A stretch of DNA of 64,000 bases from Nepenthes gracilis. Taxonomy: Eukaryota; Streptophyta; Magnoliopsida; Caryophyllales; Nepenthaceae. Of the stretch, positions 23,650 through 35,044 are shown piece after piece (positions within the stretch are counted from its first letter, which is position 1; each line of letters starts with the position of its first letter). The stretch is taken from the NCBI GenBank assembly GCA_033239525.1, contig BSYO01000025.1, forward strand, positions 3,196,001-3,260,000, in the 5' to 3' direction. The notes under the pieces were generated by a model. The model ran no database searches. It was not told the DNA's origin and was given only the letters and a program-made list of their open reading frames with translations. The position numbers and the translations under genes are program-made.

Positions 23650-25256
23650 AATAGATAGGTCATCCGAAAAACGCACAATATTCGTGCCTCGCATGCTCAG
23701 ACTGAGAAATCAAGTAATAGTCATACGATATTTGTATGTGGATCAGTTGAGAGTCATCCAAGTAATAAAGATTGCTATAGGTTTGTACGATATTTGTACA
23801 AAGTCAATCAAAGGTCGATTGAAAATCGTTTGAGCAACAAAGGATATCAGAAGTTTGCACGAGGTTCTTGTGATGAGCAGTCAAGTGAAAGGCATTTCAA
23901 GTGAATAAGTAGTATGTGTACCTAATAGATGCAAGATAGACAGTCGTACACTTTTGGGACAGAATAGGCGCACCCGATTCGAGTCGATTAGGTTCTCGTA
24001 TGCCAATTCTAGTGGGATCAATACCTCAAGAATATCTATGGATTGCCCAGAGTGTGTCACACGTGATGTACATAAAGAGTAAATATACACAAAGACTGCT
24101 ATAAAGTCACACCTGATATAATTTTAGGATTAAGTAATATAACGGTGGTACAATAGGAGGCATGAAAGAGTCTTGAAGGCAATTTCAACATCGATAGTGC
24201 CGCACAAAAGAGAGAAGAAAAATATTTTCATATCTGGTTGAGAATATACTTGAGTTTCGATATTTGTTAAGGACGGATATGTTAATCTATTATATTTTTA
24301 TGATATTATAATTTGATTACTCTTATTCTCATTATATTTTCTCTCTTGAGTTACTAAGTATATTCGATATTATATTCAATTGATCATTCACTTAAATTAT
24401 AACAAAAAGCTCTCAAAGGGAGCTGTTTTATAACTTGTACTATTTACAATCAATTTATTCAAATTTATTTTATCTTATTTTTTCTTGATTTGAAAAAATA
24501 TTCCACGTTAAAAATAATTATGCAACGTTATATTCATTGTGCTCAATATTTGGTGGTTGACTTTGATAGGGGATTCGAATTTATTCGTTGTCTGTTGTGC
24601 GTGTTTCAACTGAATCTCAACAAATGGTATGATAGAGCAAATATTTTGAAGTTGTAAAAACTACGATTCAATAGCATCGACATCTAAAAGCTTGCTATTT
24701 CATGTTAAGTAATTAACAAGTAAAATAGTCTTATTCTTTAATAAGAAAGAATGATGAATATTTTGATCCAAAATGAAATGACAAAAGTACTATGAAACAA
24801 TGACGACAAGTCGGGAAAGATGAAGAATGAGGGGAGGTAAGATATAAGAAATCTTACTAATTATACGATTAAATTATATATCACAAATAACACTATTTAA
24901 GAAGTTATTGGTTTGTCATATTCAATCGAAATTTGGATGAAACTTAAAAGTTGGTATAAATCTAAATTCTTGACAACGAGATTACATATGAAGAAATAAG
25001 AAAAGGAGGGATCATGGCATCAATAATTGAGCCTCTATCACTACTTATGTGGGCCTTATAGAATATATATTATTTGTAATAGATTTGTTTAAAGTTTACT
25101 TTTTATTTTACTCTGATTTGAAAAGATTCTTCACGTTAAAAATTATTATACAATATTTTATTTACTGGTACTTAAATGTTTAGTGATTGACATTTGATTA
25201 AAATTTTAAATTTATTTAGCTACGGTAATTGTGTGTGTTTCTGATGAATTTCACTG
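23650..25256 (+). mobile_element. Collapsed Ty1/copia retrotransposon
   Basis: An LTR-like stretch ends near 24,620 with 'tttattcgttgtctgttgtgc...gtgtttcaactgaatctcaaca', wording typical of copia LTR ends. It is followed at 24,624 by TGGTATGATAGAGC, a damaged TGGTATCAGAGC primer site. At 24,920-24,990 the plus strand reads IWMKLKSWYKSKFLTTRLHMK, the copia Gag signature W.KLE..Y..KSLTNRL.LK. After about 25,060 the last roughly 190 bases of the LTR reappear (25,075-25,256 matches about 24,437-24,630). Nearly all of gag-pol is deleted. The left border is not determined. Confidence 0.75.
24905..25010 (+). pseudogene. Copia Gag (UBN2-like) fragment
   Basis: The short translation carries the conserved tryptophan and the KSLTNRL-equivalent 'KSKFLTTRLHMK', then a stop. 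It lies just downstream of the damaged primer site, as Gag should. No protease, integrase or RT remains. Confidence 0.7.
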
Positions 25257-26480
25257 GTGCCTATCGATAAGACAATCCCTTATACTTAGCTGAACCTATA
25301 AAATTTAGAAATGTATCATTTTATATATGATAATATTATTAAAATATTACATTTAATATTCAATAACAGAGAAGGTTTGTGTGTTCAGATAGCTATATGA
25401 AAGACCTCTTATTCCTCCACGTAGAAAACCATTATATGAGAAAATGGGAATGGCATTTAGAATTTCTTCTTTTTTGTTCATTTTTCTTTTTCTTTTTCTT
25501 TATTGTTGCCTATTGTACCTTTAGAAATAAATCTAATCAAAATTCAACTCAAACTTAGTTTAGTTAAACAATTATTGCTGATAAGTTAGTCTAAGGGAGT
25601 TAGGTCTAATTATTTGGGCCAAAAACTATACTCATATTTATCCATAATTAAAATCAATATGATATGTGTACTTTATTTATTTTAAGTGACTTTATTTAAC
25701 AATTTCATCAAATGCATGAATAAAATCTTTAAAGAAAAAAAAATTTATCTAAATAGATATTTTAAATAAATTATTATTATCTAAAAAGTTATTACCAAAA
25801 ATATTATTTTTTGTGTGATTTCCCACACTTGTATTCATCAATAATTTTAAAAGTATATTCAGAAAAAAAAAAAAAAAAAGTTCAATCTTTTTTCACCTGC
25901 GACCACGTCCAATCCTAAAAAATAATTGGGCCTGATTTCATCAAAATATTTCGAAAGACTTGAGCCACATATCAGTGCATGAGAATGGGCCAAGTTTGGG
26001 CCTCCGTGGATAATAAATGGACTAAGCCATTTCATCATAGGCCTGCCCAATTGAGTCCAGAGCACCGCAAAGAGGTTCCCTTGCTTTAGCCCATATTGTC
26101 ATCATGTGGAGTCAGAATGCAATATAGTGTAAATGCGTAAATGTGAATTATTGTGATGATATAATAAAAAAATGTTAATTGATTGTGTTTTAAATTAATA
26201 AAATTAAAATTAAAAAATTTAATAAAATTAAGATTTTATTTAAACATAGAATTTATGTGCTATGAAGTTGATAATTAGATCTGATTTTTTTTTTTTTTTA
26301 TGAGCTACATATGGAACTTATTTTGAATAATTATATTTTTTTGATTTTTTTTCAAATTTATTTTTTATAAGGTTTGATTGGGTTAGAGAAAAAAAGGAAG
26401 AACCAAACGATAATTATCCAAAAATAGAACTTTCAATTGCCTTAAGTGATTTTAAGTGGTTTTAGCTAACCCTAGTAAGT
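25257..26480 (+). repeat. Unclassified dispersed repeat, copy A
   Basis: This is homologous by eye to 49,085-50,460 (copy B) and 53,400-54,970 (copy C). Landmarks shared by all three: 'agggagttaggtc' (25,594; 49,341; 53,765), 'aatattattatctaaaaag'-like text, an oligo-A run before 'gttcaatctttttt', 'tgggcctc.gtggataa.aaatgg' and 'gcccaattgag', then a T-run and 'aactttcaatt'. A and C also share the first part ('gagacaatcccttgcacttag'). No coding frame or terminal repeats were found; it begins directly after the copia LTR piece. Confidence 0.75.
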
Positions 26481-28805
26481 TATATTTAGTTGAACATATT
26501 ATTTCTGAAAGTAACAGTTTAAAATATTATATCGATAGAAGAAACTCAATGACAAGGATTTGAAAATTGATTGTCCAACACGATGGAACTCGACTTACAA
26601 GATACTGAAAAATTGCATATTTTTTCCATTATAATTTAACCATATTTTACAATGACAGTATCCTAATAGATAAATTAATTATGAATACCTCTTGGAAAAT
26701 AGTTAAAATAATTAAATATTTTATTTTATCACCAATAAACTCGTAGGTACGCATTACACAATCAAAAATCTACTGTTGAATTGATTGTTATCATTGACTA
26801 ATAATTTTACGTTTTATCTGAATGATTATGATTTTTACCATATAATATTGACGATAGAGTTAAATATAAAATTTTAAAAAATAATTTTAAGTAAATATTA
26901 AAATTATAAAAATAACATATTCACTAATATTATATTTAATTATATTTTTAAAAATTTTTAAAATTATAAAAAATGTCCAATATTTGCCTATTTTGTTACA
27001 ATTATGAAACCTAATATGAATTTATGTTTGGCGCATATATATATATATTTAAGAATTCTATACTAATATAGGAGTGATCGACAATATAGAAGAAACGAAA
27101 GTTCATGTCCATCAAAACTTACATACAATATATAATTTATATGTATTATAATTAGTACCAAAAATATCTAGTCTAGTAGAGAATATAAGTAACAATAGCA
27201 ATAGAAATAGAGGTAGTTTAAAACATTTTAATAGACGAGATTTGCCTTTTTCTTTTTTATATACGAACTCGATATAAAATACAATTGATTAGTGAAAATA
27301 AAATACCGACCGAACTTCTTTACTACTTGGTGCAAATCAAACTTAACAAGCACCAAATTAGAGTTTAATATTTCAGATTGCTAAAATATTAACAAGTATA
27401 TATTTTTTCTTACTCACATTAATGGCCTTTTAACATCATTTATAAGTATAATATCATTGAAGTCAATCTTCTGCACCGGGGTCAAATAGTTGACGAAAAA
27501 AGAATGAGAATAACATTAAAAATAATAAAAAAATACATCATTTTTAAGGATTAATTCAATTAGATGTGAAATATCATGTTAGAAGTCTTATTATTTTTAA
27601 TTATAATAAATGATTTTGAAAGTAATTAGAGTAAAAATATAATAAAATTTTAAAATAAATAAATTATTATTAACTGTATTTTTTAAATTTTATAAATTAT
27701 AATATTAAAATATTTAATAAAATAAATAAAATATGATATATATTTTTATAATTTTATTTAAATAAATAAATATATATTTATATTTATTTATTTATCATAA
27801 TTATACCAAAGCCGACACTAAACATGCTTAACCTAATACGAGTGGACTATATGTTATATTAAATTAAAATATTTTTGTCGTATACCATGCGAATTTAACG
27901 TGACCCATTTAACCACTAATATACGAGATTATTTTAATTAAAAAAGGGGCAAAACAAACAGAACGCGCCACTGATCTAACGTGGGAATGAAATTTCTACT
28001 TTTTAAAATAATATTTTTTGGACGGTTAGATTAAAAGGAAATTGATGATTAAAATTTAAATATTGACATATATTTTATAAATTGGTATTTTAAATAAAAT
28101 TTTATTTATATCAATATTATAAAAAATAAAAATATAATTATTATGACATTTAAAAAAAATTTTACTGTTAAAATTTATTCCCACCAATAATTGGATTAAT
28201 AATTATGAATCTTTAGGTTAGCTTTCACTTGAGTTTTATGTCAATTAAATTTAAATATATTTTTAATTTGACAATTTTCAAATATTGTTTGCAAAAGGTA
28301 ATATACAAATATACATTTTTAATCTTAATTTTAAAAAAATAGAATTAATACTATTTTAAAAAATATATAAATTAAAATATTTTAAAAATATTTTAAAAAT
28401 AAAGTATCATTTTATGTCATTAGACCTAATTAAAATTAAATTCAACGCCATAAACTCAAGCCCATGGGGTTCTATTCTATTATTTGGATAAAATCTATAA
28501 CTTTGGACATCTAAAAATATAATTTGGAATGGTTCTAATTTTTTATTTTAAGTAATTTTAGTTTAAAATTTGTATTTTTATAAAAAAAATAGCTAAACAT
28601 ATCTAAAATATAATATTTGGATAAAAATATTTTCTAAATATTTTAAATTAATAATCTTTACATTTAAAATATATTGACCATATAAAATTAAAGATGTATT
28701 TATTAAATTTGATAAATTAGGATAATAAACTATATTTTCACCTTAATATAAAATGGATAAATTTTGTTTTTAATCTAAATTTTTATGATGAAAGATAAAT
28801 GTTTT
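26481..28805. other. Very AT-rich intergenic sequence
   Basis: Poly-A/T-rich DNA with short AT microsatellites (for example near 27,035-27,050). No gene, RNA or bounded repeat is supported. Confidence 0.45.
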
Positions 28806-30370
28806 TGATATTTCTTGGATCCAAATTTCGAACAGATTCTGATCAAGTTGTCCGTTTGAGTACAGCTCCATCCATTGAGTCTGAATTCTGTACACCACAA
28901 CTACGAACAAGAGGTCAGGTGACAGCGGGATATTATCCCACCGAAAATACTCTAGCGCTCAAATCAGTAAACAGTCTTCGAATTAAAAAGGATAATGCAA
29001 TGAGATGTAGTATGAATGTTGGGAGTGCATGTTTTGTGGGAGTGCTCTCGTTGAAAGGCTTTGGTTGCTCGTGAGGAACGAAAGCTTTGACTACTGTGTT
29101 CGCTCGGAACATAGTAGTAAAGAGAGAGAGGGCGTTTAGAATGATGAAAGCATGAGAGCTTTACAATGGAAGGCTTTTTGCCGGCAAGTGAGAATGTGCA
29201 TTGAAGTGAGAACTCCATGGCCTTTTATAGCCATTGTGTTGGGTTGCATTCCTTGTACAGAAGGGCTTGATTCTCGTGCTTTATTGGGATCGCTACCTTT
29301 TTTGGCGTGAAGCCTTTATGACAGTAGCGGTCATTGGATTGATCACTTTCCTTCTAAGTTTTGTAACCGTTAGGGTTTATTACAGATAGGAAGAGGGTTC
29401 TGACACTTTCCTTTAGAGATACACGTCGACGTTGGAAACAACCATTACAATGGAGATTGCCTTCTGTGGAGAGTGCGTAATTAGGGGAGAAGACCGTTGT
29501 GGTTTAAAGACGGACACGTGGACTAATGAGATGCATGAGTCCTTGCCTTCAGCCGGTCTTCTGGCTACACTTTCGGTCAACGGATGCATTGATCATCTTG
29601 GACTCAAGCGGGCCATCTTGCTTTTGGGCTTTCATTGGCTCATTAGCCTTTCGTCCGATTAACGGTTGGCGTTGATCGTCAAGTCGCAAATGGGCCATTA
29701 CGAATCTAGGCCGTTTCTCTTTCTTAGGCCAGCCTATTACTGGCGTACCTATCACTAACCCCCATACTGGTGGTCTGGAACTCCAACCTCTAGCATATTT
29801 ATAATGGGATACACTTGACTAGGATACCATGGTGAGGAGGCTGGCAATGACTCTTGGTCTGTTGATCGTGTTGATTACAGTTGTTGATCGTAAAATCAAG
29901 ATCCGAAGAACTAACTGGAAAAATAGTTGACCGGATTCGTTGATTGTCTAGAACTAAATCTGGAGAACTGGTGAAGGAAGCATTGACCTGATTCATTGAT
30001 CGTCTAAGCCAAAATTTGAAGAAGTGCTAAAGAAAATGTTAACCGAATTCATTAACCGTCTAGACCAGAATTCGGAGAACTGCTAAAGGAAGTTGAAACG
30101 ACGCGCTATCATGCCGTTGGACTGTCAGTCAAAAAGTTGGTCACGTGTCTGTATGCAGTGAATTTGCGATCATGATAATTAATGCACCAGAGAATCTGAT
30201 TCAACTACTTCCTTTCAGGAAGAGACATGTGTCAACAATGATGGGCGCACTTTTTTGAGGCGATTCTCTTTCTTTGGTATTCACATTCCTTTAGGTACTC
30301 CGTCCGTTCCTTTTTAAACTTTTCACGCTTTCTTCCTAAAATTTTTTTAAGTGTTCTACTTTCTTCCATC
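28806..30370 (-). repeat. 3' LTR region of the first Tat-like element
   Basis: It starts TGATATTTCTTGGATCC, matching TGATGTGTACTTGGATCC at 60,095. Shared landmarks include 'ttgagtctgaat.ctg.acacca', 'gcgggatatt.tccca', 'catcacta.ccccca' and 'ccacctctagca'-like text. Part of it recurs at 35,045-35,248, which shows it is LTR. The inner border is uncertain, because both copies stay homologous right up to the opposite-strand ORF. Confidence 0.65.
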
Positions 30371-30744
30371 TTCAATTTTCATGGAGTCTTCTGTAACCTA
30401 GATTACTTCAGTGATCAAAGCCAGTGAACTAAATGAGTTGTTCATCGAGTACAACATTCCTAAGAGGGCAGAAGAAGGCAGCGACGGTGGTGCCTTCTTC
30501 TTCTTCTTCCACTGAGCTAGATTACGTTTTGACTGGCTGGTTCACTGGAACTGGAGATAGCTCTGGTATAGGCGGTGTTGAGGCTATTGTGGAGGCGTAT
30601 AGGGTTAGTCTATGGTCTGTTACGGGTAGCACCATTCTTGCTCTATCACAGCTGAAGCACTTGACGGTGTTGTTGAAGACACATGTAGACCTTCCAGCCG
30701 TGTAGGCTATTGAGCAGCCAGAGGTGCCGACTGTGAAGCTTGGG

Positions 30745-30852
30745 GAGCCTGCTGCCGGAGAGCTCCATGAGGTGCCAAAGGAGTTTGCTGCCGGAGAGCT
30801 CCAAGATGTGCCAGCGGAGCATGCTGTCGTAGAACTCCAGGTGGCGCCTGGG
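30745..30852 (+). repeat. Three 36-bp tandem units encoding 12-residue repeats
   Basis: Units at 30,745, 30,781 and 30,817 encode EPAAGELHEVPK, EFAAGELQDVPA and EHAVVELQVAPG. Length is a multiple of three, so the repeats expand the protein without shifting the frame. The sister ORF near 62.5 kb has no such triplet array. Confidence 0.85.
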
Positions 30853-31079
30853 TACCAATCGCTGGAGAGCCCCTAGAGGCGATTGGCATCACCGTTGAGT
30901 TGATGAAGAAGCCTACCGTCGGAGAGCCTGCTGAGACGGTTGGCTTTTTTGCAAAGTTGCCGAAGGATTCTGTGGCAGAGGCTTCTGCGGGGCCTGAGGA
31001 TATTATTGTTTCTAGTCCTCCGCCGCCAAGCCCAAGGTCTCGGAGCAGGCAAGTGAGGCCAGAGCGCAGAATTTGGCAG

Positions 31080-31150
31080 GTAAACTTTCAAAATCTTCCT
31101 TCCATTTTCTTCCTCTGTTGCTGTTACTTAGCATTTTTGACTTTTTGCAG
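31080..31150 (+). other. Intron-like interruption in the opposite-strand ORF, first copy
   Basis: GCAG|GTAAAC opens and CTTTTTGCAG|GGG closes a 71-base, T-rich gap. Removing it joins 'ARAQNLAG' to 'EKITGAVGKGLR' in frame. The sister copy has a 69-base gap with GT...AG ends at the equivalent position (62,821-62,889) but almost no sequence similarity inside it. Confidence 0.65.
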
Positions 31151-31679
31151 GGGAGAAAATAACTGGTGCAGTCGGCAAGGGACTACGCTAGCGGGACTTG
31201 GTGATCTCTAATCGTGATAGAGAGATCGCCTAGTTTGAGGAGAAAGTGAAGCTTCTCAAGGTGGAGTATCGGGAGGACACAGCTGCTCTCTAATATGTAT
31301 TATCAAGTTTGGAAGAGAAAAACACCAGACTGAAAAAAGAGAACACCTGACTATAAGAAGAGAATGCCATGTTGAGAGAGAAAGTTGACCGGGCAGTGAG
31401 GCGCACTGACCAACTCTTGGAACAGATGACATCACTGGAAAACGAGTTGTCCACTCATGTACGTCCTCACGAGGTCTTTGAGATGTTGGGGCAAGGGTGT
31501 GGAAAGGTGTCAACCTCAGTCGACGGATTACACAGCTGGTTGACCCTAGTTTTCCAGTTAAATTTCTTGACCTAGCAAATTGTTCTGCCAAGCATCATGA
31601 GAACCTCGTGGGGCCAGTCCGGAGTGGTCAGGGGCCACCACCGCCTCCTCATAGAGGCTCTGCTCCAACATAGATTTTG

Positions 31680-32080
31680 TACCATTGTCCTTTTTTTGTA
31701 TGTAATTGTAAATGTACAGATATAATTAATAAAATGATCATTTTACTGATATTCTGTGTCTTTGCCTTTGTCGTCATTTTTTAATTACTTGTTCTTGTGT
31801 TGGTCGTTGACTTGTTGTATTATATGCAAGTTGGTTGTCCGTCTCACTTGAGACGTTTGTAGCACTCTTTGATGGACTTAAATCTTGGAGAAAACATCAA
31901 GGTAAATCCTGATGTCGTGTCAAGTTTGTTCTATAGTTGTGCGGGAGTAGAGGCTTGGTGGCGTTGCCCAGGTGTGAATTTGGGCGACTAGCTTTTGCAT
32001 GGAGTGCTTTGCTCCTGTCTACCGTTGTTGACTGATCATATTATCTCCTTGTGAAGGAGGTAATCACGTGTGATATTTAA
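31680..32080. other. Spacer between opposite-strand ORF and minisatellite
   Basis: Matches the spacer at about 63,372-63,740 in the sister element (shared words 'tgcctttg', 'tgatcata.tatctcctt.tgaaggaggt.atc'). No coding capacity is seen. Confidence 0.5.
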
Positions 32081-32345
32081 ACCCTCTAAGATTTTGATCG
32101 CAAACGAGTCACTTGAATGACCAATGTTTAATTCGACCACCAATGGGCCGCCTAGATAATTAGGGTTTAATTCGACCGCCAATGGGCTGCCTAGATGACT
32201 AGGATTTAATTTCGACGCTTATGGGTCGCTTGGATGACCAAAGTTTAATTTGACCACTTATGGGCCATCTGGATGACCAGGATTTAATTTTAACCGCTCG
32301 TGAACCGTCTGGATGACTAGGGTTTAGTTATGAATGGATAAAAAT
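32080..32345. repeat. 39-40-bp minisatellite in the Tat 3' untranslated region, first copy
   Basis: Units start at 32,119, 32,158, 32,197, 32,236, 32,275 and 32,315 (partial), with a degenerate unit before. The consensus is about GACTAGGGTTTAATTCGACC then GCCAATGGGCCGCCTAGAT. A related array sits at 63,742-63,930 in the second element. Tandem repeats in this part of Tat/Ogre-type elements are a known hypervariable feature that can seed satellites. Confidence 0.9.
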
Positions 32346-32522
32346 TTATCTGATTTAGGGGTAGTTTAGGTCATTTATATAATCCTGTAAACACACACAC
32401 GTATATGAAACAAAAAAGGAAAGAAAGAACAACATGATACAATGGAAAAAGTATTTCTTTTAGTAATATCAATATGTTTATTACATGTATACACGTGCAA
32501 TATGGATGACTTACCTGTACTC

Positions 32523-33700
32523 TTATTGGAAGTAGTGCTTGAGGTGGATCGCGTTCCATGTCCGTGGTATCAACTTACCGTTCTGGTTTTGGAATTCGTA
32601 TGCTCTCTTCCACAGAGTGGCTAAGACTAGAAAAGGACCTTCCCAATTCGAAAAAAGTTTATTCCAGTTGACAGTTTTATCCGTAGCCTCGATACTTCGC
32701 AAGACCAAGTCTCTAATGTCGAATTGTCACACTTTTACCTTCTTATTGTAATAGCGGGTGACTCGTTGTTGATAGACCATTGTCTGCATTCTGGCAACGT
32801 CACGGGTTTCCTCCAACAAGTCTAAATGTCCCCTAATTTTCTAAGAATTAACTTGTTGTTCGAAGGATTCGACCCTAAGACTTAAAATTTCGATCTCAAC
32901 CGAAATTACTGCTTCAGTTCTATAGTAAAGACTGAAGGGCGTCTCGCGAGTTGGTTCCTTTGGAGTCGTCCTATAAGACCATAGGACAGAGAGTAACTCA
33001 TCGACCTAAGAGCCCCTTGCGTCCTCCAACTTGGTTTTCAGACCATAGAGTAGCATGGGGTTTGTGACCTCCATCTGCCCATTTGCTTGTGGATATACCA
33101 CTAAAGTGTGGACCAATCTGATGCATAAACTGGTGTAATACTTTATGAAGTATATTTCTAAGAATTGGGTTCTGTTATCCGTTACGATGACCTAAAAAAT
33201 GCCAAATTTGCAAACTATACTCTGGTGGACGAATTTTAAGGCATTGTGCTTGGTGATCTTAACCAGTAAGGCAGCTTCAATCCACTTTGTGAAATAGTCA
33301 ATGCCCACGACGGTAAACTTCCTTTGCCGAGTTGTGATGGGAAATAGGTTGAGGATATCGAGCCCCCATTGCGCGAAGGGCCAAGGAGTTTAGAGAGATC
33401 TCAGCTCGGCAGGTCGCTGGTGGTGCGGATTGCTGTGGAGTTAACAATTCTCACACTTCTTCATGAATTCGAGGGCGTCCTTCTTTATCGTCGGCCAATA
33501 ATATCCTTAGCGCATGATCTTAAATGCTAGGTTTTTGCCGCTAATGTGTGATCCACATATCCCAATGTGGATTTCGGTCAAAGTGTAGTCGGCCTCCTCA
33601 GGAGTAAGGCACTTGAGGTACAGAGTCAATTAACCACGACAATATAGCCGTCCATTAACTATGTTGTACCAGTTGACCGTCTTCTTGATCTACTTGGCTT
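32523..33700 (-). pseudogene. Integrase of the first Tat-like element
   Basis: Minus-strand text in order: zinc-binding N-domain words 'EADYTLTEIHIGICGSH' and 'GYYWPTIKKDALEF', then 'CENC'. The catalytic core follows with 'WGLDIL', 'FTVVGIDYFTKWIEA' and 'TDNRTQF'. Then 'ELLSVLWSYRTTP', and a C-terminal module at 32,523-32,708 with 'NWEGPFLVLA' and 'PRTWNAIHLKHYFQ', which ends pol. Core Asp residues are legible but stops and frameshifts break the frame. The wording is that of the Tat/Athila branch of plant gypsy elements. Confidence 0.87.
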
Positions 33701-34003
33701 CGTCATCTTCATCAAGTAGTGCTCCGTCCACTCGATACCTCTGATAAGGCATCATCTATCTTTCTACGTCGGAGATTTGCATGGCTTCCTGTTCCTCAAT
33801 GCTGGGAGTGCTCAGGACCTCCCGCATGTCCCTCGAGTATTGCTATGGGTTTTCAGTTGCCGCCGATCTGGCAAGCTGGCCGGCCTTTTAATTTTTAGTT
33901 CTGGAGATGTGGACCAGGTTTAGCTTATCAAATGTCTGGATGGCATCCTACGCCTTAGCCAAGAACTTGGCTAAGGGTTGCATGCTTTAAAATTTTCGTT
34001 AAC

Positions 34004-34369
34004 CTAGTTGACGGCTAGCTCATAGTCACTGTAGACGGTCATTCGTCTAGTTGAGTATTTGTTAACTAGTCTTAACTCGTCTAACAGGGCTTCATACTCG
34101 ATAACGTTATTGGTGGCCGAGAAGTCAAGCCTAAGGGAGTACTTCACCTCAAACCAGTCAGGGGTCCTTAAGACCACTCCAGCACCACTGTCCGAGTTTA
34201 TAGACAATCCGTCTATATTGAGAACCGATTCTAACTCTTTCCTGTGCTGTTTTGCTTCCTCAGTGGGCTGTTTATCGAGAATTGGTGTCGTGTTCTCGAC
34301 GATGAAGTCGGTTAGAGCCAGCTCTTTGATGGCTAGTCTGGGATGAAATTTGATATCAAACTCTCCCAA
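34004..34369 (-). pseudogene. Plant-type second RNase H of the first Tat-like element
   Basis: An open 121-codon stretch. 'GEFDIKFHPRLAIKELALTD' is the connection to the first RNase H. It is followed by an RNase H fold with 'NIDGLS', 'SGAGVVL', 'NNVIEYEALL' and 'VYSDYELAVN'. The Asp, Glu and Asp expected at the active site are all present. This additional RNase H is diagnostic of the Tat lineage. It is a fragment with no functional start. Confidence 0.85.
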
Positions 34370-34399
34370 TTAAATAGCCTACTTAACCAACCGTCCAAA

Positions 34400-35040
34400 A
34401 ACGTCGGGATCTAGAGAATGCTCTTCAATAGTTGGTCGATTAGAACGACCACGCAATGAGCCTGGAAATAATGTCTCAGCTTCCGGGTAGAGAAGACAAG
34501 TGCCAAGGCTAACTTCTCTATGCGTGGGTAGCGTGTCTCTACGCTGGTCAACGTCTTGCTTACATAGTAAACCGGCCGCTAAGAGTCAGAGTTTTATCGT
34601 ATGAGGACAAAGCTAATGGTCACCTCTGACACTACCCAGTAGATGTATGGAACTTCTTCGTCCTTCGGTGACGTCAACAACGGTTGACTGGCCAAGTACT
34701 GCTTCAACTCGTCGAAGGTTACGTGGCACTCCGCAATCCACTGGAATTCATCTACCTTTGTCCCCCTTAAAGCTTGAAAGAAAGGTTGGTATTTGTCCCC
34801 TAACTTAGCAGAGACGAGACAATGTTGCCAATCGTCCGATTAGCCTCTGGATATCTTTGACACTCTATGGCAGAGTCATATCCATGAGGGCCTTAATCTT
34901 CTCCGGGTTTACCTCGATCCCTCATTGAGAGACAATGAAACCCAAGAACTTCCCTAATGATACTCCGAAAACGTACTTGGAAGGATTCAACTTCATTTGG
35001 TGCACGCGGAGTACCCTAAAGGACTCAACCAGATCGCGAA
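34400..35040 (-). pseudogene. RT thumb and first RNase H region of the first Tat-like element
   Basis: Reads 'MKLNPSKYVFGVSLGKFLGF', a stop, then 'GIEVNPEKIKALMDM' and 'VKDIQRLIGRLATLSR', the classic gypsy RT thumb wording. The first RNase H follows in broken frames toward 34,400. The upstream palm and fingers are gone because the element is deleted at about 35,045. Confidence 0.82.
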
Positions 35041-35044
35041 TATG

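Larger units (their letters stand above)
30381..31673 (+). pseudogene. Opposite-strand ORF of the first Tat-like element, internally deleted
   Basis: The start ATG and the words 'FIEYNIPK' match 'YVEFNIPRE' of the sister ORF at 61,617. About 650 bases of the sister, covering the domain I read as the plant 'putative gypsy-type transposon' domain (Transposase_28), are missing here. The reading jumps to the Ser-rich linker 'PSSSSSTELDY', matching 'PSSSSSEPDY' in the sister. Then come three 12-residue repeats and an acidic/proline region. After a 71-base intron-like gap comes a coiled coil (ISNRDREIA, LSSLEEKN, LENELSTHVRPHEV) and a tail SRRITQLVDPSFPV. There are several stops and frameshifts. 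Its function in Tat elements is unknown. Confidence 0.65.
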
